A stretch of 14,385 bases of DNA from an uncultured Fibrobacter sp. (GTDB lineage Bacteria > Fibrobacterota > Fibrobacteria > Fibrobacterales > Fibrobacteraceae), in assembly GCA_947306025.1 (NCBI GenBank), contig CAMZFJ010000016.1:1-14385 (forward strand), given 5' to 3'. The notes beneath the pieces are model-generated. The model searched no databases and was not told the origin of the DNA. It saw only the letters and a list, made by a program, of their open reading frames with translations. The first letter of the stretch is position 1. Each line of letters starts with the position of its first letter. The translations under genes were made by a program, and so were the position numbers. Shown here in pieces: positions 8,248 through 14,385 of the stretch.

Positions 8248-9309
8248 ATGACCATTACACCTCTCATTTCTATTATCGTTCCGGTTTATAATGTCGAGAA
8301 GTTTCTTGACAAGTGCGTGCAAAGTTTATTGAATCAGACTTATAAAAATATTGAAATCATTCTTGTGGATGACGGATCGCCTGACAAATGTGGCAAAATG
8401 TGCGATGAATATGCATCAAGGGATAAGCGGGTCAAGGTAATCCACAAGGAAAATGGTGGGCTTGTGTCTGCTCGAAACGCGGGGTTCGACGCAACGACCG
8501 GTGATTGGCACATGTATGTGGATAGTGACGACTGGATTGACTTGGATTCCTGTGAAAAATTGGTGGCAGCGATTAACCGACATCCCGATGTTGACTTGAT
8601 TTTCTTTAATATGATTGAGGAACTAGAATCAAAATCAATCAAAGGAAAATGGAAACTCCAAAGTGACAAACCAGAAATTCAATACAACCGAAATGAATGC
8701 GTAGAATTAGCGAGATTGACACTTGATCATCTTGCAGGTGTTGCTTCTGCGTGTGCGAAATTGATCAATACGAATCATGCAAGAAACAACAATTTAGTAA
8801 GTAACCCTAAACTAAGGCAAGGTTCTGAAGATACCGAGTATAGTCTTAGAGCATTTTACTCGTGTAAGAAATGCCTTTATATTGACGAATACCTTTATCA
8901 TTACAGATATAACCCAACATCGATTACAAAGTTAATTGATGAACGAAATGCTCAGTATTTGGCGGATTGCTATTCTGAAATAAAAAATGAAATTGAAAAC
9001 TTTGAGCGTAGGGATGAATTTGAAAAGGTCTTACTCCAAGATACTCTGTATGCAATAGTAACAATCGCAGTAACAACGTTTTTTAATCCAAACAACAAAG
9101 AAAAGTATTCGTTACGCGTAAAAAAATTTAAGGAAGTTATCAGCCGCAATGCTATATTTAAAGAAGCCTTAGCTTATGGTTCTACGGACGGCATCGACAA
9201 AAAAAGAAAATTCACCATTTTATGTATAAGATACAAACTGTACTTTATGATAGATATGATTGCGACTTTTAAGTTGTTGTTAATAAAGTTTGGATACTAC
9301 AAATATTAA
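8248..9309 (+). CDS. GT2 family glycosyltransferase
   Basis: This 353-residue inverting glycosyltransferase has a GT-A fold. The opening PLISIIVPVYNVEKFLDKC is the standard GT2 start. DDGSPD (D41, D42) binds the nucleotide, NGGLVSARNAG precedes the acceptor site, and the DSDD motif at 92-95 (in YVDSDDWID) coordinates the metal. A QGSEDTEYSLRAFY segment near residue 190 is the usual ED-containing catalytic-base region. The C-terminal third is lysine-rich and hydrophobic, with no clear transmembrane helix. It starts five bases after the iron-sulfur gene and has a GAAGAAG purine-rich ribosome site. The sugar transferred is unknown; a galactofuranosyl transfer would fit glf but nothing in the sequence proves it. 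Confidence 0.92.
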   Translation: MTITPLISIIVPVYNVEKFLDKCVQSLLNQTYKNIEIILVDDGSPDKCGKMCDEYASRDKRVKVIHKENGGLVSARNAGFDATTGDWHMYVDSDDWIDLDSCEKLVAAINRHPDVDLIFFNMIEELESKSIKGKWKLQSDKPEIQYNRNECVELARLTLDHLAGVASACAKLINTNHARNNNLVSNPKLRQGSEDTEYSLRAFYSCKKCLYIDEYLYHYRYNPTSITKLIDERNAQYLADCYSEIKNEIENFERRDEFEKVLLQDTLYAIVTIAVTTFFNPNNKEKYSLRVKKFKEVISRNAIFKEALAYGSTDGIDKKRKFTILCIRYKLYFMIDMIATFKLLLIKFGYYKY

Positions 9310-9336
9310 ACAAGCCTCACAATAAATTGGTAAAAC

Positions 9337-10428
9337 ATGAATCAATCAATTTCTCAAATAATCAGTTTCATAAGGTTCCCTTTAGCTATCCTTATCGTAT
9401 ATTCACACTTTTACACACCCGACATTTGGGCAAAAAACATTCTTGCAGACGGAGGAACTGGTATATATGCCTTTATAGGTGAGTTTACAAACCACATGCC
9501 TATGGTGGCGGCTGTTCCGTTGTTTTTCTTTATGTCCGGCTATCTTTACTTTGCAGGAACTACAGACAGGGGATTTAATTTCCAAACATGGAAAAAGAAA
9601 TCTTGGAACCGCGTTAAATCTCTAGTAATTCCCTATATTGCATGGAATTTGTTGATTCTTGCTCTTTATGCAGGCATTCAATACATGTCAGGAAATTCCC
9701 CCACCATGCAAAAAGAAGGCTATAAATTGATTGCAGACTATCAATTTATAGACTATTTAAAATCACTTTGGGCTTTTGATCATAGCGGAGCACCAATGGA
9801 TGGTCCATTGTGGTTTGTACGCAACTTGATTGTATTTTCTATAGTGTTATCTTTCCCCCTATATTATTGTTTGAGGTTCACCGGAGTTTTGACTTTGATA
9901 GTCTTGTTCATTGGAGGAATTTACGGATTAGAATTCGCCAACATTTCTTTTACAACCATATTCTTTTTTGCATGGGGGGCATTCTTTGCAATCAAAGACT
10001 TTGATTTATTTACCAATGTTTCAGAAAGGACTTCAAGGTTATTCGGCCTTGCTATTTTAAGTTCACTGATTTTGAAAATAATATTCTGTATTTTACATTC
10101 TCCGATAGAGCATTATTTCAATTCACTTTACATTTACACGACCATAACTTTGATTTTCGGTTTTCTCGCACCATACATAAAGAAAGGTGTGTTAAAGCCT
10201 TCGCCATTTCTAGCAAGTGCAAGTTTTTTCATCTACGCAATGCACAAGCCGCTGCAAGTCATATTCCGCAGATATTCCTTTGCCATTTTGCATCCCCAAT
10301 CAGAATTACTCCTATGCGTACTCAACCTATTGATTCCAGCCATTGTCATTGCGCTTTGTCTTTTAACGTTCCACATTGTGCAACGATACTTGACCTGGCT
10401 AAAGTTCTTGAATGGATTCAGAAGATAA
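9337..10428 (+). CDS. membrane acyltransferase-3 family protein
   Basis: This 363-residue integral membrane protein has about ten hydrophobic segments and belongs to the acyltransferase-3 family (PF01757). Members such as OafA add acetyl or other acyl groups to O-antigens and exopolysaccharides across the inner membrane. The conserved arginine and histidine of the first helix are R13 and H24 in IRFPLAILIVYSHF. A later GPLWFVRNL segment (about residues 155-163) is also typical, and ASFFIYAMHKP fits the last part of the family pattern. It lies 27 bases after the GT2 gene and has no strong Shine-Dalgarno sequence, only an AT-rich leader. It is the last gene of the run, followed after about 100 bases by a terminator. 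With the hexapeptide enzyme this gives the locus two unrelated acylation routes. Confidence 0.9.
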   Translation: MNQSISQIISFIRFPLAILIVYSHFYTPDIWAKNILADGGTGIYAFIGEFTNHMPMVAAVPLFFFMSGYLYFAGTTDRGFNFQTWKKKSWNRVKSLVIPYIAWNLLILALYAGIQYMSGNSPTMQKEGYKLIADYQFIDYLKSLWAFDHSGAPMDGPLWFVRNLIVFSIVLSFPLYYCLRFTGVLTLIVLFIGGIYGLEFANISFTTIFFFAWGAFFAIKDFDLFTNVSERTSRLFGLAILSSLILKIIFCILHSPIEHYFNSLYIYTTITLIFGFLAPYIKKGVLKPSPFLASASFFIYAMHKPLQVIFRRYSFAILHPQSELLLCVLNLLIPAIVIALCLLTFHIVQRYLTWLKFLNGFRR

Positions 10429-10529
10429 AAAAATACCAATTAGAAACATAATATCAATTTAATAGAGTCCACTAAAAAAATTTATTATCACAAGAAGTTA
10501 TAAAGGAACCCACCGGCAATAACGAGAAC

Positions 10530-10560
10530 CCCGAAAGTCAGATACAACTTTCGGGTTTTT
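10530..10560 (+). terminator. intrinsic terminator of the polysaccharide locus
   Basis: A perfect nine-base-pair stem, CCCGAAAGT against ACTTTCGGG, has an eight-base loop and is followed directly by TTTTT. It stands about 100 bases after the acyltransferase stop, with no gene between, and marks the 3' end of the ten-gene transcript. Confidence 0.9.
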
Positions 10561-10958
10561 CATCACAAAGCAAGTGTTTTTCGTTTATACAAACGAACAC
10601 AATTTAACGAACGCAACTCTTTTGGAGTCTTCGCTAATAGAAAATAGTGGAATCATTTTTAACGAATTAAAATCGAATAACAAGGTACACACAAAATTCA
10701 AGCTGGGATTTTGTACTTGACAATTTAAAGGTGTAACTCGTTTTATTAGACTATTTCAAAAATAAATTTGCCATACCAATGATTGAAGAAAAAAATGCTG
10801 CAAAAAAAATAGAAAAAGATTGCCGAAACAAGGCTCTAGAATGAGTCGGCTCAGATAAGGGCGGGCATTGGGAATTAACAAGCAAACGACATTTTTTATC
10901 ACGCAAAAAGATTAACACTTCCCTTCTTTTACATTTTCTTGTTTTTCGCAAAAATGCA
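10561..10958. other. intergenic stretch without a recognisable gene
   Basis: This roughly 400-base AT-rich stretch between the terminator and the pyrG control region holds no convincing coding sequence on either strand. A 76-codon minus-strand frame (10751-10981) has no family resemblance and runs into the control region. A TTGACA hexamer at 10717-10722 is a possible -35 box, with TTTTAT 18 bases later, but no gene follows. A more GC-rich patch near 10822-10873 has short self-complementary words (GCCGA and TCGGC) and no match I recognise. No tRNA, CRISPR or mobile element is seen. Confidence 0.6.
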
Positions 10959-10992
10959 TTACATAAAATGTAACGGTTCAAAAATTGTTACA
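10959..10992. promoter_or_regulatory. clustered TTACA/TGTAA dyads, candidate operator
   Basis: Two overlapping inverted repeats lie here. The first is TTACAT-AAA-ATGTAA (10959-10973), perfect in its six-base arms. The second is TGTAAC-N12-GTTACA (10969-10974 with 10987-10992), also perfect. They share the middle half-site. The cluster ends 19 bases before the candidate -35 box of the pyrG leader, a normal place for a transcription factor. I do not recognise the regulator; the spacing does not match the GlnR/TnrA or FNR consensus. Confidence 0.45.
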
Positions 10993-11011
10993 AAAAATTT
11001 TTAGTCATTTC

Positions 11012-11039
11012 TTGCCGCGCGGCGCTTTTTTTCTACATT
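11012..11039 (+). promoter_or_regulatory. candidate sigma-70 promoter of the pyrG leader
   Basis: TTGCCG (11012-11017) and TACATT (11034-11039) are separated by 16 bases and each match four of six consensus positions. The -10 lies in a TTTTTTTCTACATTATAAG context that resembles promoters I associate with Fibrobacter. Transcription would start near 11045, exactly where the structured leader begins. This is inference from sequence only. Confidence 0.5.
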
Positions 11040-11044
11040 ATAAG

Positions 11045-11226
11045 TCCGATGAAAATATCGGAATCCATCGAAGCCCACCTGTGCTCAGCCGTTGCAGCAA
11101 TCTCGCAACGCAATCAGGCGACTCTCACTAAACAGGTTTTCGAGCATCCGATTTATCTTTCTGTCTATAACTGTCATTATCATCTTTATCGTCTGGCAAA
11201 AGCATCTGGCTTTTGCCTTTCTTTTT
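11045..11226 (+). ncRNA. structured pyrG leader or small RNA ending in a terminator
   Basis: This roughly 180-base segment runs from the predicted transcription start to an intrinsic terminator. It contains three clear hairpins: TCCGAT/ATCGGA at the very 5' end (11045-11062, six-base loop), CGTTGC/GCAACG (11090-11110, nine-base loop), and the terminator stem at 11195-11217. No obvious second promoter lies between the terminator and pyrG, 81 bases later. The simplest reading is therefore an attenuated leader in which read-through sets CTP synthase level. An independent small RNA is the alternative. A 72-codon frame starting at 11049 runs across the terminator and lacks a ribosome site, so I do not call it a gene. 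I see no match to 6S, SRP or RNase P RNA, nor the GGGC start known from Gram-positive pyrG leaders. Confidence 0.5.
11195..11226 (+). terminator. intrinsic terminator or attenuator upstream of pyrG
   Basis: A perfect nine-base-pair stem, GGCAAAAGC against GCTTTTGCC, has the five-base loop ATCTG and is followed by TTTCTTTTT. It lies upstream of pyrG in the same orientation, so it would stop transcripts before the gene unless bypassed. The reverse strand has no T-run after the stem, so it works only in the + direction. Confidence 0.8.
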
Positions 11227-11307
11227 GTACAAACTTTAAACAACGTCCGGCTTGGAGGTCGGAATGACGTGAGCACACCATGACTCACGAATTCAAGGAG
11301 AAGCAAC

Positions 11308-12999
11308 ATGGCTAAGGCAACCGCAAAGAATACGGCAAAACAGCCCAAGTACATTTTTATTACTGGCGGCGTAGTGAGTTCGCTCGGCAAGGGTATTACA
11401 TCGGCATCACTCGCGCTCCTCTTGAAGAGCCGTGGCTATAAGGTGTTCATGCAAAAGCTCGACCCGTACTTGAACGTGGATCCGGGTACAATGAGTCCGT
11501 ACCAACATGGCGAAGTTTTCGTGACGGATGACGGTTACGAAACAGACTTGGATCTTGGCCACTACGAACGTTTCGCGGGCGTGCAATGTTCCAAGGCTTC
11601 GAGCTACACATCGGGCCGCATCTATTCTTCTGTACTTTCGAAGGAACGCGCAGGCCATTACTTGGGCGGCACGGTACAAGTCATTCCGCACATCACGAAT
11701 GAAATCAAGGATGCTTTCCGTTCGGCAGCCGAAAGCGGTGCAGATATTATTTTATGCGAAATCGGCGGTGTTGCAGGCGATATCGAATCGCTCCCGTTCC
11801 TCGAAGCGGCAAGGCAATTCCGTTTTGAAGTCGGCATCGAAAACACTTGCTTTATCCACTTGACATTGGTGCCATACCTCAAAGCCGCAGGCGAACTCAA
11901 GACCAAGCCTTCGCAGCATTCCGTGGCCGAGCTCCGCAATATCGGTATTTTCCCGGATATTCTCGTGTGCCGTACAGAAATGCACATTCCGCAAGAGCAC
12001 TTGGACAAGCTTGCACTTTTCTGCAATGTGAAACCCGAATGCGTGATCGAGGAAAAGGACGTGACGGATTCCGTTTACGCTGTACCGCGCGAACTTTCCA
12101 AGCAGGAACTCGACTTGCGCGTTTTGGAGCAGCTCCACTTGAGCGTTCACCCCATCATTCATTCCGAATGGGATAGCCTTGTCAAAAAAGCAACCAAGCC
12201 CAAGTACGAATGCACCATTGCTCTCGTGGGCAAGTACATCGCTATCCGCGACGCTTACAAGTCCGTGCACGAAGCATTGCAGCACGCCGGCATGGCAAAC
12301 AACGCCAAGGTGAAAGTGGAATGCATTGAAGCCGAAGAGCTCGAAAAAAATCCGAACCTCATCAAGAAAGCAGATGGCATTTTGATTCCGGGTGGTTTCG
12401 GGAGCCGTGGCGTGAACGGCAAATGCGTCGCCATCCGTTATGCCCGCGAACACAAGGTTCCGCTGCTCGGCATCTGCCTCGGCATGCAATGTTGCGTGAT
12501 TGAATTCGCCCGTAACGTTCTCGGCTGGAAGGACGCGAACTCTACCGAATTCGACGAAAAGACCACCCACCCAGTCATCGACTTGATGGACGAACAGAAG
12601 AACGTCACCGAAAAAGGCGGCACCATGCGCTTGGGCGCTTACCCGTGCAAGCTCGCCAAGGATTCCAACGCCGCAAAGCTTTACAAGAGCGCAAGCATCA
12701 GCGAACGCCACCGCCACCGTTACGAATTCAATTACAATAGCGAATTCCGCAAGGAACTCGAAAAGGCCGGTCTCAAGATTGCAGGTACATCGCCCGACGG
12801 AAAGCTCGTCGAGATGGTGGAACTCAAAAACCACCCCTACTTCGAAGCTTGCCAATTCCATCCGGAATTCAAGAGCCGTCCCACCGATCCGCATCCGTTG
12901 TTCACGGGTCTCGTGAAAGCCGCTCTCGACCAGAAAAAAGCGGGCGCTAAAAAGGCAGCTCCGGCGAGCACGGCCGCCCCAAAATCCAAAACAAAGTAA
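11308..12999 (+). CDS. pyrG: CTP synthase (glutamine hydrolysing)
   Basis: CTP synthase makes CTP from UTP, ATP and glutamine, the last step of pyrimidine nucleotide synthesis. The 563-residue protein has the N-terminal synthetase domain with the ATP-binding [10 protein letters not shown] at 20-29, followed by [15 protein letters not shown] and [11 protein letters not shown]. The C-terminal class I glutamine amidotransferase domain has the nucleophile C390 in GICLGMQ and the catalytic pair H518 and E520 in FHPEFKSRP. The start is supported by AAGGAG seven bases upstream. Compared with the usual 535-545 residues it carries a lysine/alanine-rich N-terminal extension of about 12 residues and a similar C-terminal tail of about 20 residues. 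Codon use (CTC, CGC, AAG, GGC) and GC content differ sharply from the polysaccharide genes. It appears monocistronic. Confidence 0.98.
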   Translation: MAKATAKNTAKQPKYIFITGGVVSSLGKGITSASLALLLKSRGYKVFMQKLDPYLNVDPGTMSPYQHGEVFVTDDGYETDLDLGHYERFAGVQCSKASSYTSGRIYSSVLSKERAGHYLGGTVQVIPHITNEIKDAFRSAAESGADIILCEIGGVAGDIESLPFLEAARQFRFEVGIENTCFIHLTLVPYLKAAGELKTKPSQHSVAELRNIGIFPDILVCRTEMHIPQEHLDKLALFCNVKPECVIEEKDVTDSVYAVPRELSKQELDLRVLEQLHLSVHPIIHSEWDSLVKKATKPKYECTIALVGKYIAIRDAYKSVHEALQHAGMANNAKVKVECIEAEELEKNPNLIKKADGILIPGGFGSRGVNGKCVAIRYAREHKVPLLGICLGMQCCVIEFARNVLGWKDANSTEFDEKTTHPVIDLMDEQKNVTEKGGTMRLGAYPCKLAKDSNAAKLYKSASISERHRHRYEFNYNSEFRKELEKAGLKIAGTSPDGKLVEMVELKNHPYFEACQFHPEFKSRPTDPHPLFTGLVKAALDQKKAGAKKAAPASTAAPKSKTK

Positions 13000-13056
13000 A
13001 TATTAGATTTTTACATTTTCTGAATTTACTGCAATTTCTGTAAAACTAAAATTTGT

Positions 13057-13089
13057 AATCGCGGCCATCACGGCTGCGATTTTTCTTTT
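13057..13089 (+). terminator. intrinsic terminator of pyrG
   Basis: AATCGCGGCC pairs with GGCTGCGATT, ten pairs including one G-T, around the loop ATCAC. The stem is followed by TTTCTTTT. It lies 57 bases after the pyrG stop and separates pyrG from the nitrogen operon. Confidence 0.9.
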
Positions 13090-13094
13090 ACTTT

Positions 13095-13119
13095 TGGCGA
13101 ATTCGAGCGATTTTCGCCA
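13095..13119. promoter_or_regulatory. inverted repeat upstream of the sigma-54 promoter
   Basis: TGGCGAA (13095-13101) is inverted as TTCGCCA (13113-13119) around an 11-base spacer. It sits 11 bases before the sigma-54 promoter, at about -63 to -39 from the expected start. It could bind an activator or modulator. It does not match the classic NtrC site (TGCACC-N5-GGTGCA) and is closer to the promoter than most enhancers. It is not followed by a T-run, so it is not a second terminator. Confidence 0.4.
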
Positions 13120-13130
13120 TTTTTGATATT

Positions 13131-13147
13131 TTGGCACGGGCTTTGCA
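13131..13147 (+). promoter_or_regulatory. sigma-54 (RpoN) promoter of glnB-amtB
   Basis: TTGGCACGGGCTTTGCA matches the sigma-54 consensus (YTGGCACG-N4-TTGCW) completely, with the GG at -24 and the GC at -12 separated by exactly ten bases. Transcription should begin near 13158, giving a leader of about 35 bases before the glnB ATG. It implies that the operon needs RpoN and an AAA+ activator, as in nitrogen-limitation control in other bacteria. Confidence 0.92.
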
Positions 13148-13193
13148 TTAGAGGGGCGTACAAGAAAAATGAACCCCAAAAAAGGATAACATC

Positions 13194-13535
13194 ATGAAGC
13201 TAGTTACAGCTTACATACAACCGGAAAGGTTAAACAATGTAAAGCAATCGCTATACGAAAAGAAGATCTACAAGATGTCAGTGACGAACGTCTTGGGCTG
13301 CGGTCAGCAGAAGGGTTACAATCAACGCTTCCGTGGCGTTGTGACCGAAGTGAATTTGCTGAAGAAGATTTGCTTGAAGATTGCCGTGAATGACGAGTTT
13401 GTACAGCCTTGCATTGATGCGATTATCGCGGGCGCTCGTACAGGCAGCATTGGCGACGGAAAGATATTTGTTACAGCACTCGAACAGTGCGTTCGCATCC
13501 GCACCGGCGAAACAGGGCCGGAGGCGATTGGATAA
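13194..13535 (+). CDS. glnB: PII family nitrogen regulatory protein
   Basis: This 113-residue PII signal protein forms a trimer that senses ATP/ADP and 2-oxoglutarate and controls ammonium uptake and nitrogen enzymes by docking its T-loop. Family features are QKG at 39-41 (Q39 contacts 2-oxoglutarate), K58, the B-loop [11 protein letters not shown] and the C-terminal RIRTGE. Aligned without gaps to E. coli GlnB, the T-loop positions 46 and 51 are Phe and Thr. Tyr51, the uridylylation site, is therefore absent and this protein should not be regulated by GlnD in the classical way. AAGGAT before the ATG is a good ribosome site. The sigma-54 promoter upstream and amtB downstream point to a GlnK-like role, gating the ammonium channel. 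The name glnK would be equally suitable. Confidence 0.95.
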   Translation: MKLVTAYIQPERLNNVKQSLYEKKIYKMSVTNVLGCGQQKGYNQRFRGVVTEVNLLKKICLKIAVNDEFVQPCIDAIIAGARTGSIGDGKIFVTALEQCVRIRTGETGPEAIG

Positions 13536-13548
13536 ATAGCAATGAGCA

Positions 13549-13682
13549 CGCTTCGCTTTGGGGTATGAGCTCGGGGCTTCGCCCCTCTGAGCAGCACCTT
13601 CGGTGCCTAACTATAGCCCCAAGCCATGCTATGCATGGCGACCTCAAAGCGAGCTAGCGAGCGACCCCATACCTCATACCTC
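13549..13682. repeat. nested palindromic repeat element between glnB and amtB
   Basis: This spacer is a compact stack of inverted repeats. In order they are GGGGC-TTC-GCCCC (13573-13585), GCACC-TTC-GGTGC (13594-13606) and GCCATGC-TAT-GCATGGC (13623-13639). An outer dyad, GGTATGAG (13562-13569) with CTCATACC (13673-13680), encloses them. The words GCTTCGCTTTGGGG and CCTCAAAGCGAGC add imperfect outer pairing. Near the right end are tandem copies of GCGAGC and CATACCT. No coding frame is evident. It resembles dispersed REP-like intergenic elements and I suspect it is repeated elsewhere in the genome. It lies inside the operon, so the transcript would carry these hairpins; no long T-run follows, so full termination is unlikely. 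Confidence 0.75.
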
Positions 13683-13707
13683 AAATTTTCAAAAAGGATT
13701 TAATCAA

Positions 13708-14385
13708 ATGAACGAAGTAGCAAATGTCGCAACCGTCAGTGACGCAATTTTTATGACGGAAAACATCTGGATCATGATCAGCGCCATGTTGGTGTTCATC
13801 ATGGGTCTCGGTTTCGCATGCGTTGAAGCAGGCCTTGTACGTGCTAAGTGCTCTGCAAACGTGGCTTTCAAAAACATCGCTGTTCCGGCTATCGGTATCA
13901 CGATGTACGCGGCATTAGGTTTCGGCCTGATGTACCCGGGCACTTTCAACGGAATTCTCGGTTTCGCAGGCTTCGGCATTGGCGACTGGGCAAATCCGGC
14001 AAACTTCACCGCCGCCTACAACGGACACTTCACGCTGTTCACAGACTGGCTGTTCCAGGCAATGTTCGCCGCCACCGCAGCAACGATTGTCTCTGGCGCT
14101 GTTGCTGAACGCGTCAAGCTCAACTCCTTCCTGATTTTCACCATCGTCTATGTTGCACTCGTCTACCCGATCGTCGGTTCTTGGACATGGGGCGGCGGCT
14201 GGCTCTCCACCTTCGGTGCTCATGGCTTCCATGACCTCGCTGGTTCTACCCTCGTCCACTCTGTGGGTGGTTGGGCAGCTCTCGCTGGCGTGATGATTCT
14301 CGGACCGCGTATCGGTAAGTATGTCGGCGGCAAGGTTCACGCTATCCCGGCTCACAACATTCCGCTTGCAACAATCGGTGTGTTC
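13708..14385 (+). CDS. amtB: ammonium transporter, 3' end missing
   Basis: This Amt/MEP/Rh family channel moves ammonium across the inner membrane. The first 226 residues are visible (family length about 400-450) and the frame is open to the right edge. Hydrophobic helices are seen from about residues 20, 55, 112, 140 and 180. Family signatures are FACVEAGLVRAKCSANV at 36-52, FQAMFAATAATIVSGAVAER at 116-135, WTWGGGWL at 159-166 and HDLAGSTLVHSVGGWAALAG at 175-194. D176 corresponds to the conserved substrate-site aspartate and H184 to the first pore histidine. There is no obvious cleavable signal peptide. AAGGA nine bases before the ATG supports the start. It follows glnB after a 172-base spacer with palindromic repeats and is presumably co-transcribed from the sigma-54 promoter. 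Confidence 0.96.
   Translation, partial: MNEVANVATVSDAIFMTENIWIMISAMLVFIMGLGFACVEAGLVRAKCSANVAFKNIAVPAIGITMYAALGFGLMYPGTFNGILGFAGFGIGDWANPANFTAAYNGHFTLFTDWLFQAMFAATAATIVSGAVAERVKLNSFLIFTIVYVALVYPIVGSWTWGGGWLSTFGAHGFHDLAGSTLVHSVGGWAALAGVMILGPRIGKYVGGKVHAIPAHNIPLATIGVF

Noticed and set aside
10717..10747. TTGACA hexamer with a TTTTAT or TTTATT partner, possible promoter
   Set aside because: The -10 match is poor, the spacing is long, and no gene follows within several hundred bases. It was kept only as a remark in the intergenic entry.
10751..10981. 76-codon minus-strand frame in the intergenic region
   Set aside because: It is lysine- and phenylalanine-rich because of AT-rich DNA, has no recognisable family, and overlaps the dyad cluster upstream of the pyrG leader.
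11049..11267. 72-codon plus-strand frame at the start of the pyrG leader
   Set aside because: It has no ribosome site, its composition is not protein-like, and an intrinsic terminator stem lies inside it. It is better explained as structured leader RNA.
11245..11288. Short dyad-containing stretch before pyrG (GTCCGGCTTGGAGGTCGG, CGTGAG/CTCACG)
   Set aside because: It is faintly reminiscent of dispersed intergenic repeats and of a hairpin near the ribosome site, but the pairing is short and I cannot support a repeat family from one copy.
11752..12894. 380-codon minus-strand frame opposite pyrG
   Set aside because: It is fully antisense to a highly conserved CTP synthase. Long antisense frames arise from the codon bias of GC-richer genes, and the translation resembles no family.
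13915..14355. 146-codon minus-strand frame opposite amtB
   Set aside because: It is antisense to a clearly conserved ammonium transporter and shows no domain or ribosome site.
1..14385. CRISPR arrays, tRNA or rRNA genes, insertion sequences
   Set aside because: I looked for regularly spaced repeats, cloverleaf sequences, rRNA segments and transposase frames with terminal repeats, and saw none.

Overview
The window is chromosomal DNA from a bacterium that looks like Fibrobacter (F. succinogenes or a close relative). I infer this from the overall style: housekeeping genes of moderate GC that prefer AAG, CTC and GGC codons, Ala/Lys-rich protein tails, and a TTTCTACATTAT-type promoter. I could not search a database, so the genus is a reasoned guess. 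There are two compositional worlds. Bases 1 to about 10430 are an AT-rich surface-polysaccharide locus. Bases from about 11300 onward are GC-richer core metabolism.

Polysaccharide locus (1-10560, all on the + strand). It opens inside glf (UDP-galactopyranose mutase, cut by the left edge). It continues with an oligosaccharide repeat-unit polymerase (Wzy type), a DUF4422 glycosyltransferase, a left-handed beta-helix acetyltransferase, a GT8-like glycosyltransferase, a GT4 glycosyltransferase, a polysaccharide pyruvyl transferase, an iron-sulfur FrhB/FdhB-like protein, a GT2 glycosyltransferase and a membrane acyltransferase-3 protein. Most gaps are overlaps or a few bases; the two largest are 47 and 27 bases. 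An intrinsic terminator at 10530-10560 closes the run. Together these genes would make an O-antigen or capsule-like glycan. It probably contains galactofuranose, is built by at least four glycosyltransferases, polymerised by Wzy, and decorated with acyl and possibly pyruvyl groups. No flippase or initiating phosphoglycosyl transferase lies in the window; they are presumably upstream.

Intergenic and pyrG region (10561-13089). About 750 bases separate the locus from pyrG (CTP synthase). This gap holds a cluster of TTACA/TGTAA dyads, a candidate promoter and a roughly 180-base hairpin-rich leader. The leader ends in a strong intrinsic terminator 81 bases before the pyrG start, so it is either a transcription attenuator for pyrG or a separate small RNA. 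pyrG ends with its own terminator.

Nitrogen module (13095-14385). A textbook sigma-54 promoter drives glnB (PII signal protein), followed by amtB (ammonium channel, cut by the right edge). The PII protein lacks the usual uridylylated tyrosine of the T-loop. The 172-base glnB-amtB spacer is filled by a nested palindromic repeat element. This is a nitrogen-limitation operon in which PII is expected to gate AmtB.

The most interesting points are the pyrG leader with its terminator, the sigma-54 control of a tyrosine-less PII, the palindromic element inside the glnB-amtB operon, and the pairing of a pyruvyl transferase with an iron-sulfur protein whose role in glycan synthesis is unclear. I see no clear evidence of a wholly new system.
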